From Candidatus Methanomethylophilaceae archaeon (GTDB lineage: Archaea > Thermoplasmatota > Thermoplasmata > Methanomassiliicoccales > Methanomethylophilaceae): a stretch of DNA of 19,685 bases. The translations under genes were made by a program, and so were the position numbers. Where the stretch lies: NCBI GenBank assembly GCA_017455785.1, contig JAFSYZ010000125.1, forward strand, positions 1-19,685. Direction: 5' to 3'. Under the pieces are notes generated by a model. That model was not told the DNA's origin. It did no database searches and saw nothing but the letters and a program-made list of their open reading frames with translations. Shown here piece by piece: positions 12,659 to 18,481 of the stretch (position 1 is its first letter; the number at the start of each line of letters is the position of its first letter).

Positions 12659-12878
12659 CTTTATCCCTTCTTTCATTGTCTTTATCTTGATCGTTTCCCG
12701 GTGGCAGGCTCATGTCGTTGACCCTACGTAGTGAATCCAACTTCTTCCTCGCCATCCTTTCGTCGCGAAAATATTGGATGATGATCAGCTCGTATATCGT
12801 CACGCAGACCACTACGGCCAACAATGCATAGTAGATGTTGTCCAATACATCATAGAGGATGGCATAGAGGTCGATCAT
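12651..12878 (-). CDS. Small single-pass membrane protein, unknown
   Basis: 75 residues. It starts with a short soluble part and a long hydrophobic segment (about residues 5-36; ALLAVVVCVTIYELIIIQYF) followed by a charged, basic C-terminal half, so a single membrane helix with the C-terminus inside is likely. The start at 12878 overlaps the previous stop (TGATG) and has GGAGG 6 nt upstream. It could help in host interaction or lysis, but nothing here supports a specific role. Confidence 0.7.
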   Translation of the reverse strand: MIDLYAILYDVLDNIYYALLAVVVCVTIYELIIIQYFRDERMARKKLDSLRRVNDMSLPPGNDQDKDNERRDKDE

Positions 12879-13096
12879 CAGACCCTCCTGTTCCACTTCT
12901 CTATCGCATCTTCCAGCGTTTTACCCTCTGGACCCGATGAGCAACATTCGTAACAATATAACACGAATGTCCTGCCGATGTCGAACGCTTGGATGTTATC
13001 ACTCTGACAGAACGGACATGGTTTCAGTATTTTCCTATCGTGTTCCTCTGCCATAATCAGCCCCTCTACCCAAGGCCCGAATCCTCCGTCATTCAT
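12878..13096 (-). CDS. Lar-type zinc protein, copy 2
   Basis: 72 residues from the ATGA overlap at 13096, or 58 from the Met at 13054 (MAEEHDRKILKPCPFC) with a GAGGGG ribosome binding site. It has KILKPCPFCQSDNIQAFDIG, a second pair CYECC, and AIEKWNRRV at the end, all in Lar family order. Compared with copy 1 it has the extra N-terminal sequence and a longer middle. Confidence 0.8.
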   Translation of the reverse strand: MNDGGFGPWVEGLIMAEEHDRKILKPCPFCQSDNIQAFDIGRTFVLYCYECCSSGPEGKTLEDAIEKWNRRV

Positions 13097-13185
13097 TCAC
13101 CCACTCTCCTGTTCCATTGCTCTATGACCTTTTCTTTATAAGCCACGCTACCAGATTGGGGTAGGGTGTTGGTAGGGTCGGTCAT
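13093..13185 (-). pseudogene. Lar-like remnant: C-terminal tail without the zinc motifs
   Basis: A 30-codon frame that starts ATGACC, with the usual MT start, but instead of ELKPCPFCG has a low-complexity DPTNTLPQSGS and then the Lar-type end YKEKVIEQWNRRVGE. Both cysteine pairs are gone. It stands where a further Lar copy would be and both ends fit the coupled gene chain (starts 2 nt after the previous stop; ends at an ATGA overlap). It may be a deletion remnant or a short real protein. Confidence 0.5.
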
Positions 13186-13187
13186 TC

Positions 13188-13340
13188 TCACAACTCCCAC
13201 TCTTCTTTGCCATTCACTGTGATGCTCACATTGTCCTGTCCACAGGCTATACCCAGCATATCCACGAGCCTGCGTATCTCCCCACACTCTGCTCTGGTCG
13301 GTATTCTGCCATTGCATATAGTGATCTTAATTTCGGTCAT
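13188..13340 (-). CDS. Small protein of unknown function
   Basis: 50 residues from an ATGA overlap at 13340: MTEIKITICNGRIPTRAECG, then helical IRRLVDMLGIACG and a short strand VSITVNGKEEWEL. No family recognised. It is too short for most gene finders but is supported by the ATGA junction at the start and by consistent spacing to both neighbours. Confidence 0.6.
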   Translation of the reverse strand: MTEIKITICNGRIPTRAECGEIRRLVDMLGIACGQDNVSITVNGKEEWEL

Positions 13341-13468
13341 TCTTTCACCTCATTCTCCATCGCATCGCGCAATATCCTGTACACATCCTCTGTGAGTTCG
13401 ATGTACATCTTGCCTTCGCGCACCTTCACCTCTCCGAGGTTGTCCCTTATCCAATTATAGTCCATCAT
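13337..13468 (-). CDS. Small acidic protein of unknown function
   Basis: 43 residues from ATGATG at 13468, the first ATG overlapping the preceding stop as ATGA. Sequence: a short helix (YNWIRDNLGEVKVREGKMYI) and an acidic tail (ELTEDVYRILRDAM). No family recognised. It ends at an ATGA overlap with the next small gene. Confidence 0.55.
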   Translation of the reverse strand: MMDYNWIRDNLGEVKVREGKMYIELTEDVYRILRDAMENEVKE

Positions 13469-13647
13469 TCTGTCACTCTCCTGTTCCATTCATCTATTAT
13501 TTCTTGCGGATTGATAGGTAATTTAGTTTCCAATCCCATGTAGAATCCACAATTTTCACATTCTATTGCCAACGAATCTTTTTCAAACCCTGATATTATA
13601 GCCAATTTGGAATTCTTATGACACGTTGGACATGGTTTTACTTTCAT
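13465..13647 (-). CDS. Lar-like zinc protein, copy 3 (AT-rich)
   Basis: 60 residues from ATG 13647, with GGGAGG 9 nt upstream. It has KPCPTCHKNSKLAI, a second pair CENCGF, and IIDEWNRRV near the end. The first pair is CPTC not CPFC. The gene is visibly more AT-rich than its neighbours (for example the 13501-13640 region), which suggests it came in separately. It ends at an ATGA overlap. Confidence 0.75.
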   Translation of the reverse strand: MKVKPCPTCHKNSKLAIISGFEKDSLAIECENCGFYMGLETKLPINPQEIIDEWNRRVTE

Positions 13648-13649
13648 AC

Positions 13650-13700
13650 TTATTCCTCCCAATCTAATCCTATCGAAACTTCCCCCATATCTGTAATCAT
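13650..13700 (-). CDS. Possible 16-residue leader peptide
   Basis: ATGA overlap with the preceding Lar gene, then 16 codons ending in TAA two nt before the next start: MITDMGEVSIGLDWEE. It may only keep ribosomes coupled between the two Lar-like genes, since its end covers the ribosome binding site of the next one. Very short, so weak evidence. Confidence 0.25.
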   Translation of the reverse strand: MITDMGEVSIGLDWEE

Positions 13701-13870
13701 ATTACCCTCTTGTTCCATTCCTTGATGACTTCTTCCTGTGGGCCGCTGAACTCTATCCTATGGGCGTGTGTGTCAGTACATTCCACCGCCCAATTCGCAC
13801 CAATGCCGTGAACACAATAGACTATCATCGCCTTTGCACCGCAGAACGGACATGGTTTCAGTTCGGTCAT
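13697..13870 (-). CDS. Lar-type zinc protein, copy 4
   Basis: 57 residues from an ATGA overlap at 13870. MTELKPCPFCGAKAMIVYCV, then WAVECTDTHAHRIEF, and EEVIKEWNKRVI at the end. The first 12 codons are identical at DNA level to copy 1 (36-nt repeat). The second metal pair is less clear (CTDTHAH could use His). Confidence 0.82.
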   Translation of the reverse strand: MTELKPCPFCGAKAMIVYCVHGIGANWAVECTDTHAHRIEFSGPQEEVIKEWNKRVI

Positions 13871-13874
13871 TCCT
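13839..13874 (-). repeat. 36-nt exact repeat over the start of a Lar-like gene, copy 2
   Basis: Identical to 10426-10461. It covers the ATGA junction and the codons of MTELKPCPFCG. The two Lar genes differ freely after the repeat, so the shared block may serve as a recombination crossover for exchanging small genes. Confidence 0.9.
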
Positions 13875-14058
13875 TCTCCTCCTTCTTCTCCTGCTCTTCG
13901 TTCCATATCCTAGTCCATTCGTCATGTGCCTTATGCTCGATATGTTGCATCACAGGACACATATTACAGGACATGAAGCGTGTCTTCGAGAAGCATATAA
14001 GGCAGTCGAAACGTGGCAGCTCCAACGTGCCGTAGTCTGTCTCCAATTTCCATGTCAT
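13867..14058 (-). CDS. Small Cys-rich zinc-finger-like protein
   Basis: 63 residues. A CLIC pair (about residues 19-22) and a CNMC pair (31-34) are 12 residues apart, the spacing of a small zinc finger. The C-terminal third is Glu/Lys-rich (DEWTRIWNEEQEKKEEKE). It starts 13 nt after the previous stop with GGAGAGTGA as ribosome binding site, and ends in an ATGA overlap. Function unknown; anti-host or regulatory roles are possible. Confidence 0.68.
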   Translation of the reverse strand: MTWKLETDYGTLELPRFDCLICFSKTRFMSCNMCPVMQHIEHKAHDEWTRIWNEEQEKKEEKE

Positions 14059-14071
14059 TCTTTCACTCTCC

Positions 14072-14248
14072 TCATTCCATCTTCTTAATGAATGCGATGT
14101 GCGAGCAGACTATCAGACCGAAACCATCTACAGGTCTGATAGTCCTCTGGGACAGAATATCCTCCATCGCATCCCATATGTTGTGAATTCCACTCGACAC
14201 GATGTACGCCTTGCCGTTGTCTAGGTAAACTTTGTAGTATTCCGTCAT
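14072..14248 (-). CDS. Small protein of unknown function
   Basis: 58 residues from an ATGA overlap at 14248. MTEYYKVYLDNGKAYIVSSG looks like a small beta-hairpin domain; the rest is helical with a Cys near the end (GLIVCSHIAFIKKME). No family recognised. It follows the paralog of the 10454-10648 protein in the same order (unknown paralog, then MTE-start gene). Confidence 0.65.
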   Translation of the reverse strand: MTEYYKVYLDNGKAYIVSSGIHNIWDAMEDILSQRTIRPVDGFGLIVCSHIAFIKKME

Positions 14249-14436
14249 TCTTCCACCCCGTTGATCCTGGCATCCGCAATCTGCATCACAGCCATGAACA
14301 GATTCCACTCATTCTCGTCATGGAACACAATAGTATGACTCGCCAGTCCCTTGATGTGGTATTCTCCGTTGTATTCCAACACCTTGATGCCACCGCCCTG
14401 TGCTATCACGTTGATGTATGACGGTTGTGGGTTCAT
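14245..14436 (-). CDS. Small protein, paralog of 10454-10648
   Basis: 63 residues from an ATGA overlap at 14436. IKVLEYNGEYHIKGL and WNLFMAVMQIADARINGVEE match the protein at 10454-10648 nearly residue by residue at the C-terminal end. Both are followed at once by a coupled gene starting MTE. Similarity runs across about 90 nt of DNA, so a duplicated block (paralog plus junction) is likely. Function unknown. Confidence 0.8.
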   Translation of the reverse strand: MNPQPSYINVIAQGGGIKVLEYNGEYHIKGLASHTIVFHDENEWNLFMAVMQIADARINGVEE

Positions 14437-14588
14437 GCCTTCTTCCTCCCTTTCGGCATCTTGATTCCGCAGACATCCAGGAACTCCCGTAAGGTCAGAC
14501 CAATCTCGACCCGTACCTTGTCGTCACCGATGTCGATGATATGTTCCTTCCCGATGGTGAAGGTTATCGGCTGATCCAGGGGATTCAC
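14433..14588 (-). CDS. Small protein with GTG start, unknown
   Basis: 51 residues from a GTG at 14588 that overlaps the previous stop as GTGA, with GGGAGG 8 nt upstream. NPLDQPITFTIGKEHIIDIG, then RVEIGLTLREFLDVCGIKMP and a basic end GRKKA. No family recognised. A longer frame beginning at 14753 exists but would read through the preceding gene. Confidence 0.68.
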   Translation of the reverse strand: MNPLDQPITFTIGKEHIIDIGDDKVRVEIGLTLREFLDVCGIKMPKGRKKA

Positions 14589-14836
14589 GCTATCGCCTCC
14601 CATACCTGGACCTTCCTGCCTGTGATGGGGTCCTTCTTCGTGTCCCACGGAACGATGAAACCGCCCTCCATCAGTTCGTTGGTCCTGCCGGATATGGTGG
14701 ACGGCTCCCTGTGGAGTATGTTCGCTATGTCCCTGTTGGACAGCATATTGCATTCGCGGATCAGGTTGTACACATCGGTGCGTAGGGAGTTCATGCCCTC
14801 GCGGTCATAGGCTTGGAGGGAGGTCTGCGCTATCAT
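14585..14836 (-). CDS. Winged-helix DNA-binding protein
   Basis: 83 residues from an ATGA overlap at 14836. MNSLRTDVYNLIRECNMLSN, then RDIANILHREPSTISGRTNEL and MEGGFIVPW form a winged helix; the recognition helix holds STISGRTNEL. The end VQVWEAIA is typical of small phage regulators. It is similar in plan to the one at 12192-12494, so the virus carries at least two related DNA-binding proteins. Confidence 0.75.
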   Translation of the reverse strand: MIAQTSLQAYDREGMNSLRTDVYNLIRECNMLSNRDIANILHREPSTISGRTNELMEGGFIVPWDTKKDPITGRKVQVWEAIA

Positions 14837-15099
14837 GTCCGTCCCTCCGTGTAGACTTCCTCCATCTGCTCTGCGAGTTCGAGGATCCTCCTTCCCTTGT
14901 CCGTTACCGTCAACGTCTTCCTGCCGTAGCCCTCTTCCTCGTGGACCTCGATAAGCCCATCATACCATAGGTCGTTATAGCGGAGGAACGCCCTCCTCTG
15001 GTACTCGAACTGCTTAATGTAGTGGCTTGGAACCCTCCCAGGATCGTCGTTAATCTTCTGGAGTAATTCCAATCCATACTCCAAGCGCCATGCTCTCAT
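14833..15099 (-). CDS. Winged-helix-like DNA-binding protein
   Basis: 88 residues from the ATG at 15099, which overlaps the preceding stop as ATGA and has GGAGG 7 nt upstream; a closer ATG (15105) is too near the ribosome binding site. Helices QYIKQFEYQRRAFLRYNDLW-like region, then a beta wing GRKTLTVTDKGRRILELAEQ. The 'T.kG..ile' wing is typical of archaeal and phage winged helix proteins. Probably a regulator. Confidence 0.72.
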   Translation of the reverse strand: MRAWRLEYGLELLQKINDDPGRVPSHYIKQFEYQRRAFLRYNDLWYDGLIEVHEEEGYGRKTLTVTDKGRRILELAEQMEEVYTEGRT

Positions 15100-15584
15100 A
15101 ACCATGCCTCCAATGTCTGCTGGCCTATCCTCTCGTTGTACGGCTGGATGGCTCCGGGATCGTTCTGGATGTGGTACTTGTACTCACGGACCGCACCCTT
15201 GCCGTAGTCACCCCTGCCCTTGATGTGCAGCATATCGCCGCGGATGAAGATGTCCGTAACGTCGTCTATCAGCACACCGCCGGACCCTCCCACGCCCTGT
15301 CTTTTATTGTTGTGGGAATCGTTGTACGTCAGATGCAACAATCCATCGTACACCCCACCGCCGTATTGGAGAGAGCGCATGATGTTGTTCGACATGGATC
15401 TGACGTTATCGGAATCCATGAGCTTCCCGTTCTCCACGACGGAGAAGGGATAGCCGAAGATGTGCGTGTTCATCCCTTCCCTTGCCGACGGATCCCGGAA
15501 GTACCTCACGGCATCCAATGCCTTGGAACGGAGTACGGCCATGTCCTGTGTGCCTTTGTCCCTGAATGAACCCCACTCGCTCAT
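15096..15584 (-). CDS. Conserved-looking protein of unknown function
   Basis: 162 residues from ATG 15584, an ATGA overlap with the previous small gene. It has a mixed alpha/beta look, with MSNNIMRSLQYGGGVYDGLL in the middle, then GGSGGVLIDDVTDIFIRGDM, a beta-rich stretch, and ends QQTLEAWL. I do not recognise the family. It is the largest unknown in this part of the operon. The start was chosen over one at 15668 because that would read through the neighbouring small gene, and the ATGA pattern fits. Confidence 0.75.
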   Translation of the reverse strand: MSEWGSFRDKGTQDMAVLRSKALDAVRYFRDPSAREGMNTHIFGYPFSVVENGKLMDSDNVRSMSNNIMRSLQYGGGVYDGLLHLTYNDSHNNKRQGVGGSGGVLIDDVTDIFIRGDMLHIKGRGDYGKGAVREYKYHIQNDPGAIQPYNERIGQQTLEAWL

Positions 15585-15715
15585 AGCGCACCCCATGCCT
15601 TTATCTGCCTCACGGCATCCACCACGTTGTCGCAGGGACACATCCTTATCTCCTGACAAATCCGCCATTTACGACCAATGGCATCGTAGTAGCACTTGCC
15701 TACCTCGAACGTCAT
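15581..15715 (-). CDS. Small Cys-containing protein, unknown
   Basis: 44 residues, MTFEVGKCYYDAIGRKWRIC, a CPC pair (residues 26-28), and VVDAVRQIKAWGAL. It has four cysteines (8, 20, 26, 28) that could hold a metal. It starts 2 nt after the preceding stop and ends in an ATGA overlap. Too short for standard gene finding but clearly part of the coupled chain. Confidence 0.65.
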   Translation of the reverse strand: MTFEVGKCYYDAIGRKWRICQEIRMCPCDNVVDAVRQIKAWGAL

Positions 15716-15717
15716 CC

Positions 15718-15819
15718 CTATTCCTCCATTAGTTCCTCGGCGCGACGTTTGGCCGTGACGATCATCTTGGACTTGGCCTCTTCGATCCTGATCCTCTCTC
15801 CTTCTCTGAACTCTATCAA
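15718..15819 (-). CDS. Small basic/acidic helical peptide with a TTG start
   Basis: 33 residues read from a TTG at 15819 that overlaps the previous stop as TTGA, with AAGGGGAT just upstream. The sequence is one amphipathic helix (EFREGERIRIEEAKSKMIVT and RRAEELMEE). It ends with TAG, after which the next gene starts 2 nt later. The TTG start is an inference from coupling; an internal ATG (codon 19) would leave only 15 residues. Confidence 0.5.
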   Translation of the reverse strand: MIEFREGERIRIEEAKSKMIVTAKRRAEELMEE

Positions 15820-15995
15820 AATATCCCCTTCCTGTCTATCCTGCGCTTGATGTGTACCGTGACGTCGTCACCCTCGACGACGACGGTCTGTCCGTTCGGG
15901 ACCTTGCCGTGACGTTCCCATCCTCTGCAGTAGTGATGGGAGGCGGTCAATAGGATCGCCTTCCATACCCTGACCGTCAACGGCATGATGCTCAT
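15816..15995 (-). CDS. Small protein of unknown function
   Basis: 59 residues from ATG 15995 (ATGA overlap). MSIMPLTVRVWKAILLTASH, then HYCRGWERHGKVPNG and a strand-rich end (TVVVEGDDVTVHIKRRIDRK). No family recognised. The ribosome binding site (GGGGAAGGTCG) is weak. Confidence 0.65.
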   Translation of the reverse strand: MSIMPLTVRVWKAILLTASHHYCRGWERHGKVPNGQTVVVEGDDVTVHIKRRIDRKGIF

Positions 15996-16210
15996 TCGAC
16001 CTTCCCCCATGTGGCTGGCTTCTTGCCGTCATTCGTGCGCCTTATGCCTGGGGTCGAACGGATCACCGACGTACAGAAGTTCGATGAGGTCTCGATGCCT
16101 TCGGACTGGAGGGAGGATACCACCTCCTCGGTCGTGAAGTCCTGGGTCGAATTGTCGATGTACCTCTTTATCGCCGTGCGGATCGTGGACAACTTACTCC
16201 AGTCTGTCAT
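15992..16210 (-). CDS. Small protein, possible winged-helix-like
   Basis: 72 residues from an ATGA overlap at 16210. Helices (LSTIRTAIKRYIDNSTQDFT, then EEVVSSLQSEGIETSSNFCT) followed by a basic tail (IRRTNDGKKPATWGKVE), an arrangement seen in small HTH proteins where VVSSLQSEGIETSSNF would be the helix-turn-helix. This is a weak reading; no family recognised. Confidence 0.65.
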   Translation of the reverse strand: MTDWSKLSTIRTAIKRYIDNSTQDFTTEEVVSSLQSEGIETSSNFCTSVIRSTPGIRRTNDGKKPATWGKVE

Positions 16211-16458
16211 GTCCTCACCGTCCTGAACGAGTTCAGGGTGCTCTCCAGTTTCTGTATGAGCATGATGGTCTCGTTGATGTCCATCGTCACGGTGATGTTG
16301 GTGATCCTCGCCATGTCGGTGCTCTGCTTCAGGAAGTTGACCGCTACGGCACCGCTCCCCCGTCTCGATATGGTCAACTTGACGTCGTTCACGTGCCTGT
16401 CGACGTGGAAGTCGTTCGTATGGGAGTCGTTGTTGATGGATACCCTCGCGTCCATCAT
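16207..16458 (-). CDS. Small protein of unknown function
   Basis: 83 residues from ATGATG at 16458 (ATGA overlap). His/Asp/Asn-rich N-terminus (NNDSHTNDFHVDRHVND), a beta-rich middle (KLTISRRGSGAVAVNFLKQS) and a helical end (TIMLIQKLESTLNSFRTV). No family recognised. Confidence 0.68.
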   Translation of the reverse strand: MMDARVSINNDSHTNDFHVDRHVNDVKLTISRRGSGAVAVNFLKQSTDMARITNITVTMDINETIMLIQKLESTLNSFRTVRT

Positions 16459-16709
16459 GCCGCCCTCCTTATCGCCATGACGATCATGCCCTCCTTGATG
16501 AGTCCCGGTGCGTCATCGTACCTCAGGAGATAGTGGACGATGACCCTGGTCGAGCGGTTGGTGTACTTCGCCTTGTCGGGGTCGTACTCCCTTAATCTGA
16601 GAGTGTCGCCCACCCTGTACCCCCTGTCGTCCTTCCTGATCTCGAACGTCTTCAGGCCGTTGATGACGGCGTCGTAGTACTCGGGTAGGATCCTTAGTTC
16701 GTGGATCAT
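16455..16709 (-). CDS. DUF3850 / ASCH-domain protein
   Basis: 84 residues, starting MIHELRILPEYYDAVINGLK, then TFEIRKDDRGYRVGDTLRLR, EYDP and the end MIVMAIRRA. 'HeLkilPeyf.aV..G.KtFEiRkdDR.y.vGDtl.LrEyd' is the DUF3850 signature, an ASCH (PUA-like) fold thought to bind RNA or modified nucleic acid. Common in phages of gut microbes; its role is not established. It starts at an ATGA overlap, with GGAGGA directly before the ATG. Confidence 0.9.
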   Translation of the reverse strand: MIHELRILPEYYDAVINGLKTFEIRKDDRGYRVGDTLRLREYDPDKAKYTNRSTRVIVHYLLRYDDAPGLIKEGMIVMAIRRAA

Positions 16710-16936
16710 TCCTCCGCCTCCTGTTCCCTCAGTTTCTTGCGTTCGGTGGCCAGCATCCTGGAGATGCTGTCGGTGGACCTCGATATATCGTGGAGCCTGC
16801 TGATATGCTCTGGAAGGTACCAGATGAAGTTATCAGGATGCTCATCGGCCGATAGGAGCAGGATGCTCTCGATGTACTCCTTGTTCTTCAGCAGGAGCTC
16901 CTTGATCTCGTGGATCATCTCCCTAGTGATGGTCAT
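16706..16936 (-). CDS. Small helical protein, unknown
   Basis: 76 residues from ATG 16936, with GGAGGT 7 nt upstream, 2 nt after the preceding stop. Long charged helices (MTITREMIHEIKELLLKNKE and ISRMLATERKKLREQEAEE) suggest a coiled coil. No family recognised. The longer frame from 17023 reads through the zinc-finger gene. Confidence 0.68.
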   Translation of the reverse strand: MTITREMIHEIKELLLKNKEYIESILLLSADEHPDNFIWYLPEHISRLHDISRSTDSISRMLATERKKLREQEAEE

Positions 16937-16938
16937 GT

Positions 16939-17292
16939 TCAGACCTCCCTCGCGTGCCTGTCGTTCATCGCTTCCATGATGCACTGTTCGCAAATCCTCT
17001 TCCCGTTGGAGAGTGTGACGCACATCCCGCTCTCCCCGATGACGGACCCGCAGTTCATGCAGGTCGGCATCACCCTCGACCTCCTGAGGGATTGGGTGTC
17101 CTCATCGAAGAGGGGATTCAGTTCCCCCTCCTCCTTGACGATGTGGAGACCTGCCGATACCTCGCGTGCCTGTTCCTCATCCAGTTCGCCCATCGTCTCC
17201 AGGATCTCGGCGACCCTCGCCATGGCCTTGTCCAGACTGTAATACAGCAGGGTGTCGCGGATCTGATTGGACCAGATACGATAGTAGGTCAT
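16939..17292 (-). CDS. Zinc-ribbon-like protein
   Basis: 117 residues from ATG 17292, an ATGA overlap. N-terminal helical half (YYSLDKAMARVAEILETMGE), then MPTCMNCGSVIGESGMCVTL and RICEQCIMEAMNDRHAREV, where CMNC and CEQC are two zinc-binding pairs of a treble-clef or zinc-ribbon type. A DNA- or RNA-binding role is likely but not established. A nearby ATG (17298) is too close to the ribosome binding site. Confidence 0.75.
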   Translation of the reverse strand: MTYYRIWSNQIRDTLLYYSLDKAMARVAEILETMGELDEEQAREVSAGLHIVKEEGELNPLFDEDTQSLRRSRVMPTCMNCGSVIGESGMCVTLSNGKRICEQCIMEAMNDRHAREV

Positions 17293-17912
17293 GCCCATTC
17301 CTCCTGGATCCTCTTCACGCTCACGGCATGGTTGTACTCCCAGACCTCGCGCTGTCTCTGGATGCTCTCCCTGTTCATCTCCTCGGCGGATCCGTAGACG
17401 GTGATGGTGCCGCCGCACGTAGGTTTCGGTGGGAACCTGACCGGACGGACGTATAGGATACGCCTCTCCTCGCCCCTGTGCATGTACTCCTCCTTGTAGA
17501 ATCCCGGGGCGATGGGCTTCCCGTTATAGAAGAACTCGAACACATGCCAGTCCCCTTCTATCGCGACGTACTTCTCCTTCCCGTACTTGTCCTTGGTGTA
17601 GATGTCCCTGGAGACCTGTCTGGCGGTCTCCTTGGCCTGGGCGTATGTGCCCTTGATCCTCTTCTCGACCCATCCGACACCGTCGCGGACGGACTTGATG
17701 TAGTACGTGTTCTCCTGGCCGTCCTGAGGTATCTCGTAGGCGGGACGGGGTTCGAAGGGATGGAGCTGTGAGATTTCGTATTCGATCCTCTTCGCCCTGT
17801 TCAGTCTGCGGTGATAGCCCTCTCCGCAGACCTGACATTCGCCTACGCGAACACCGCGATCACCCTCCAGGCTGGCGATGGAGTCGTATGATCCGCAGTA
17901 TACGCACCTCAT
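17289..17912 (-). CDS. Protein with N-terminal zinc ribbon, unknown
   Basis: 207 residues from ATG 17912 (ATGA overlap, GGAGG upstream); an alternative ATG at 17927 would sit on top of the ribosome binding site. The N-terminus MRCVYCGSYDSIA and ECQVCGEGYHRRL form a zinc ribbon. The rest has beta-rich stretches (RILYVRPVRFPPKPTCGGTI) and helical ends. No family recognised. It may act on DNA near the recombination genes. Confidence 0.72.
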   Translation of the reverse strand: MRCVYCGSYDSIASLEGDRGVRVGECQVCGEGYHRRLNRAKRIEYEISQLHPFEPRPAYEIPQDGQENTYYIKSVRDGVGWVEKRIKGTYAQAKETARQVSRDIYTKDKYGKEKYVAIEGDWHVFEFFYNGKPIAPGFYKEEYMHRGEERRILYVRPVRFPPKPTCGGTITVYGSAEEMNRESIQRQREVWEYNHAVSVKRIQEEWA

Positions 17913-18481
17913 GCCTTCTCCCTCCATTTGGCATTGAAGGAATCGACCAACGAGGCCGACTCCTCCATGCTGTTCGGGGCCTTGCCGAAGTTCTCACGGC
18001 CCTTCGTGATGGCCGCCTTCCCGGTCATGACCGCGTCCGTCTCCATCGGGTGTCCTTTCAGTCCGTCGATGACGTAGATTACCTTGAACAGTACCGATAC
18101 TCCCAGAGCGCGGCGCGGATCACCGCTCTCGTATGCGATGACGTAACCGTCCTCGGTCTCGCGTGACTCGAACACGTTCTGTATGCGCTTGAGGTAGGTC
18201 CTCCTGTTCCTCTCCAGGAACCCGTCGGATAGGAAGTAGTCGATCGCTTCCTCCGAGTACGGATTGTCGGTGCCGACGATCCTGTCGAAGATGCTGTTGG
18301 CCATGTCCCTGAGGACCCTCTCGGGTGCATCCTCGAGGTAGTCGGAGACCTTGAAGTCCGCCAGTTTGTATGATCTCCTCCATGTGACCTTGAGGTCCCT
18401 CAGAGGAGAGAACTCCGCCGTCACCTTGTCATAACCGTAGTTCCTGCCCACGGATGCGAATATCTCGCCTACGTCGGCCAT
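17909..18481 (-). CDS. Protein of unknown function, linked to the ERF gene
   Basis: 190 residues from ATG 18481, overlapping the ERF stop as TGATG, with GGAGGTGAT 3 nt upstream; an in-frame ATG 10 codons further upstream lies inside the ERF gene. Clear pattern: SPLRDLKVTWRRSYKLADFK, VSDYLEDAPERVLRDMANSI and AIDYFLSDGFLERNRRTYLK. I have an impression that this pattern is shared by uncharacterised archaeal proteins, but I cannot confirm it. No HExxH or other catalytic motif is visible. Confidence 0.78.
   Translation of the reverse strand: MADVGEIFASVGRNYGYDKVTAEFSPLRDLKVTWRRSYKLADFKVSDYLEDAPERVLRDMANSIFDRIVGTDNPYSEEAIDYFLSDGFLERNRRTYLKRIQNVFESRETEDGYVIAYESGDPRRALGVSVLFKVIYVIDGLKGHPMETDAVMTGKAAITKGRENFGKAPNSMEESASLVDSFNAKWREKA

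Noticed and set aside
12651..12878. Holin
   Set aside because: It has a single hydrophobic helix and a charged tail, but lies in the early operon far from any lytic gene, so the call is not supported.
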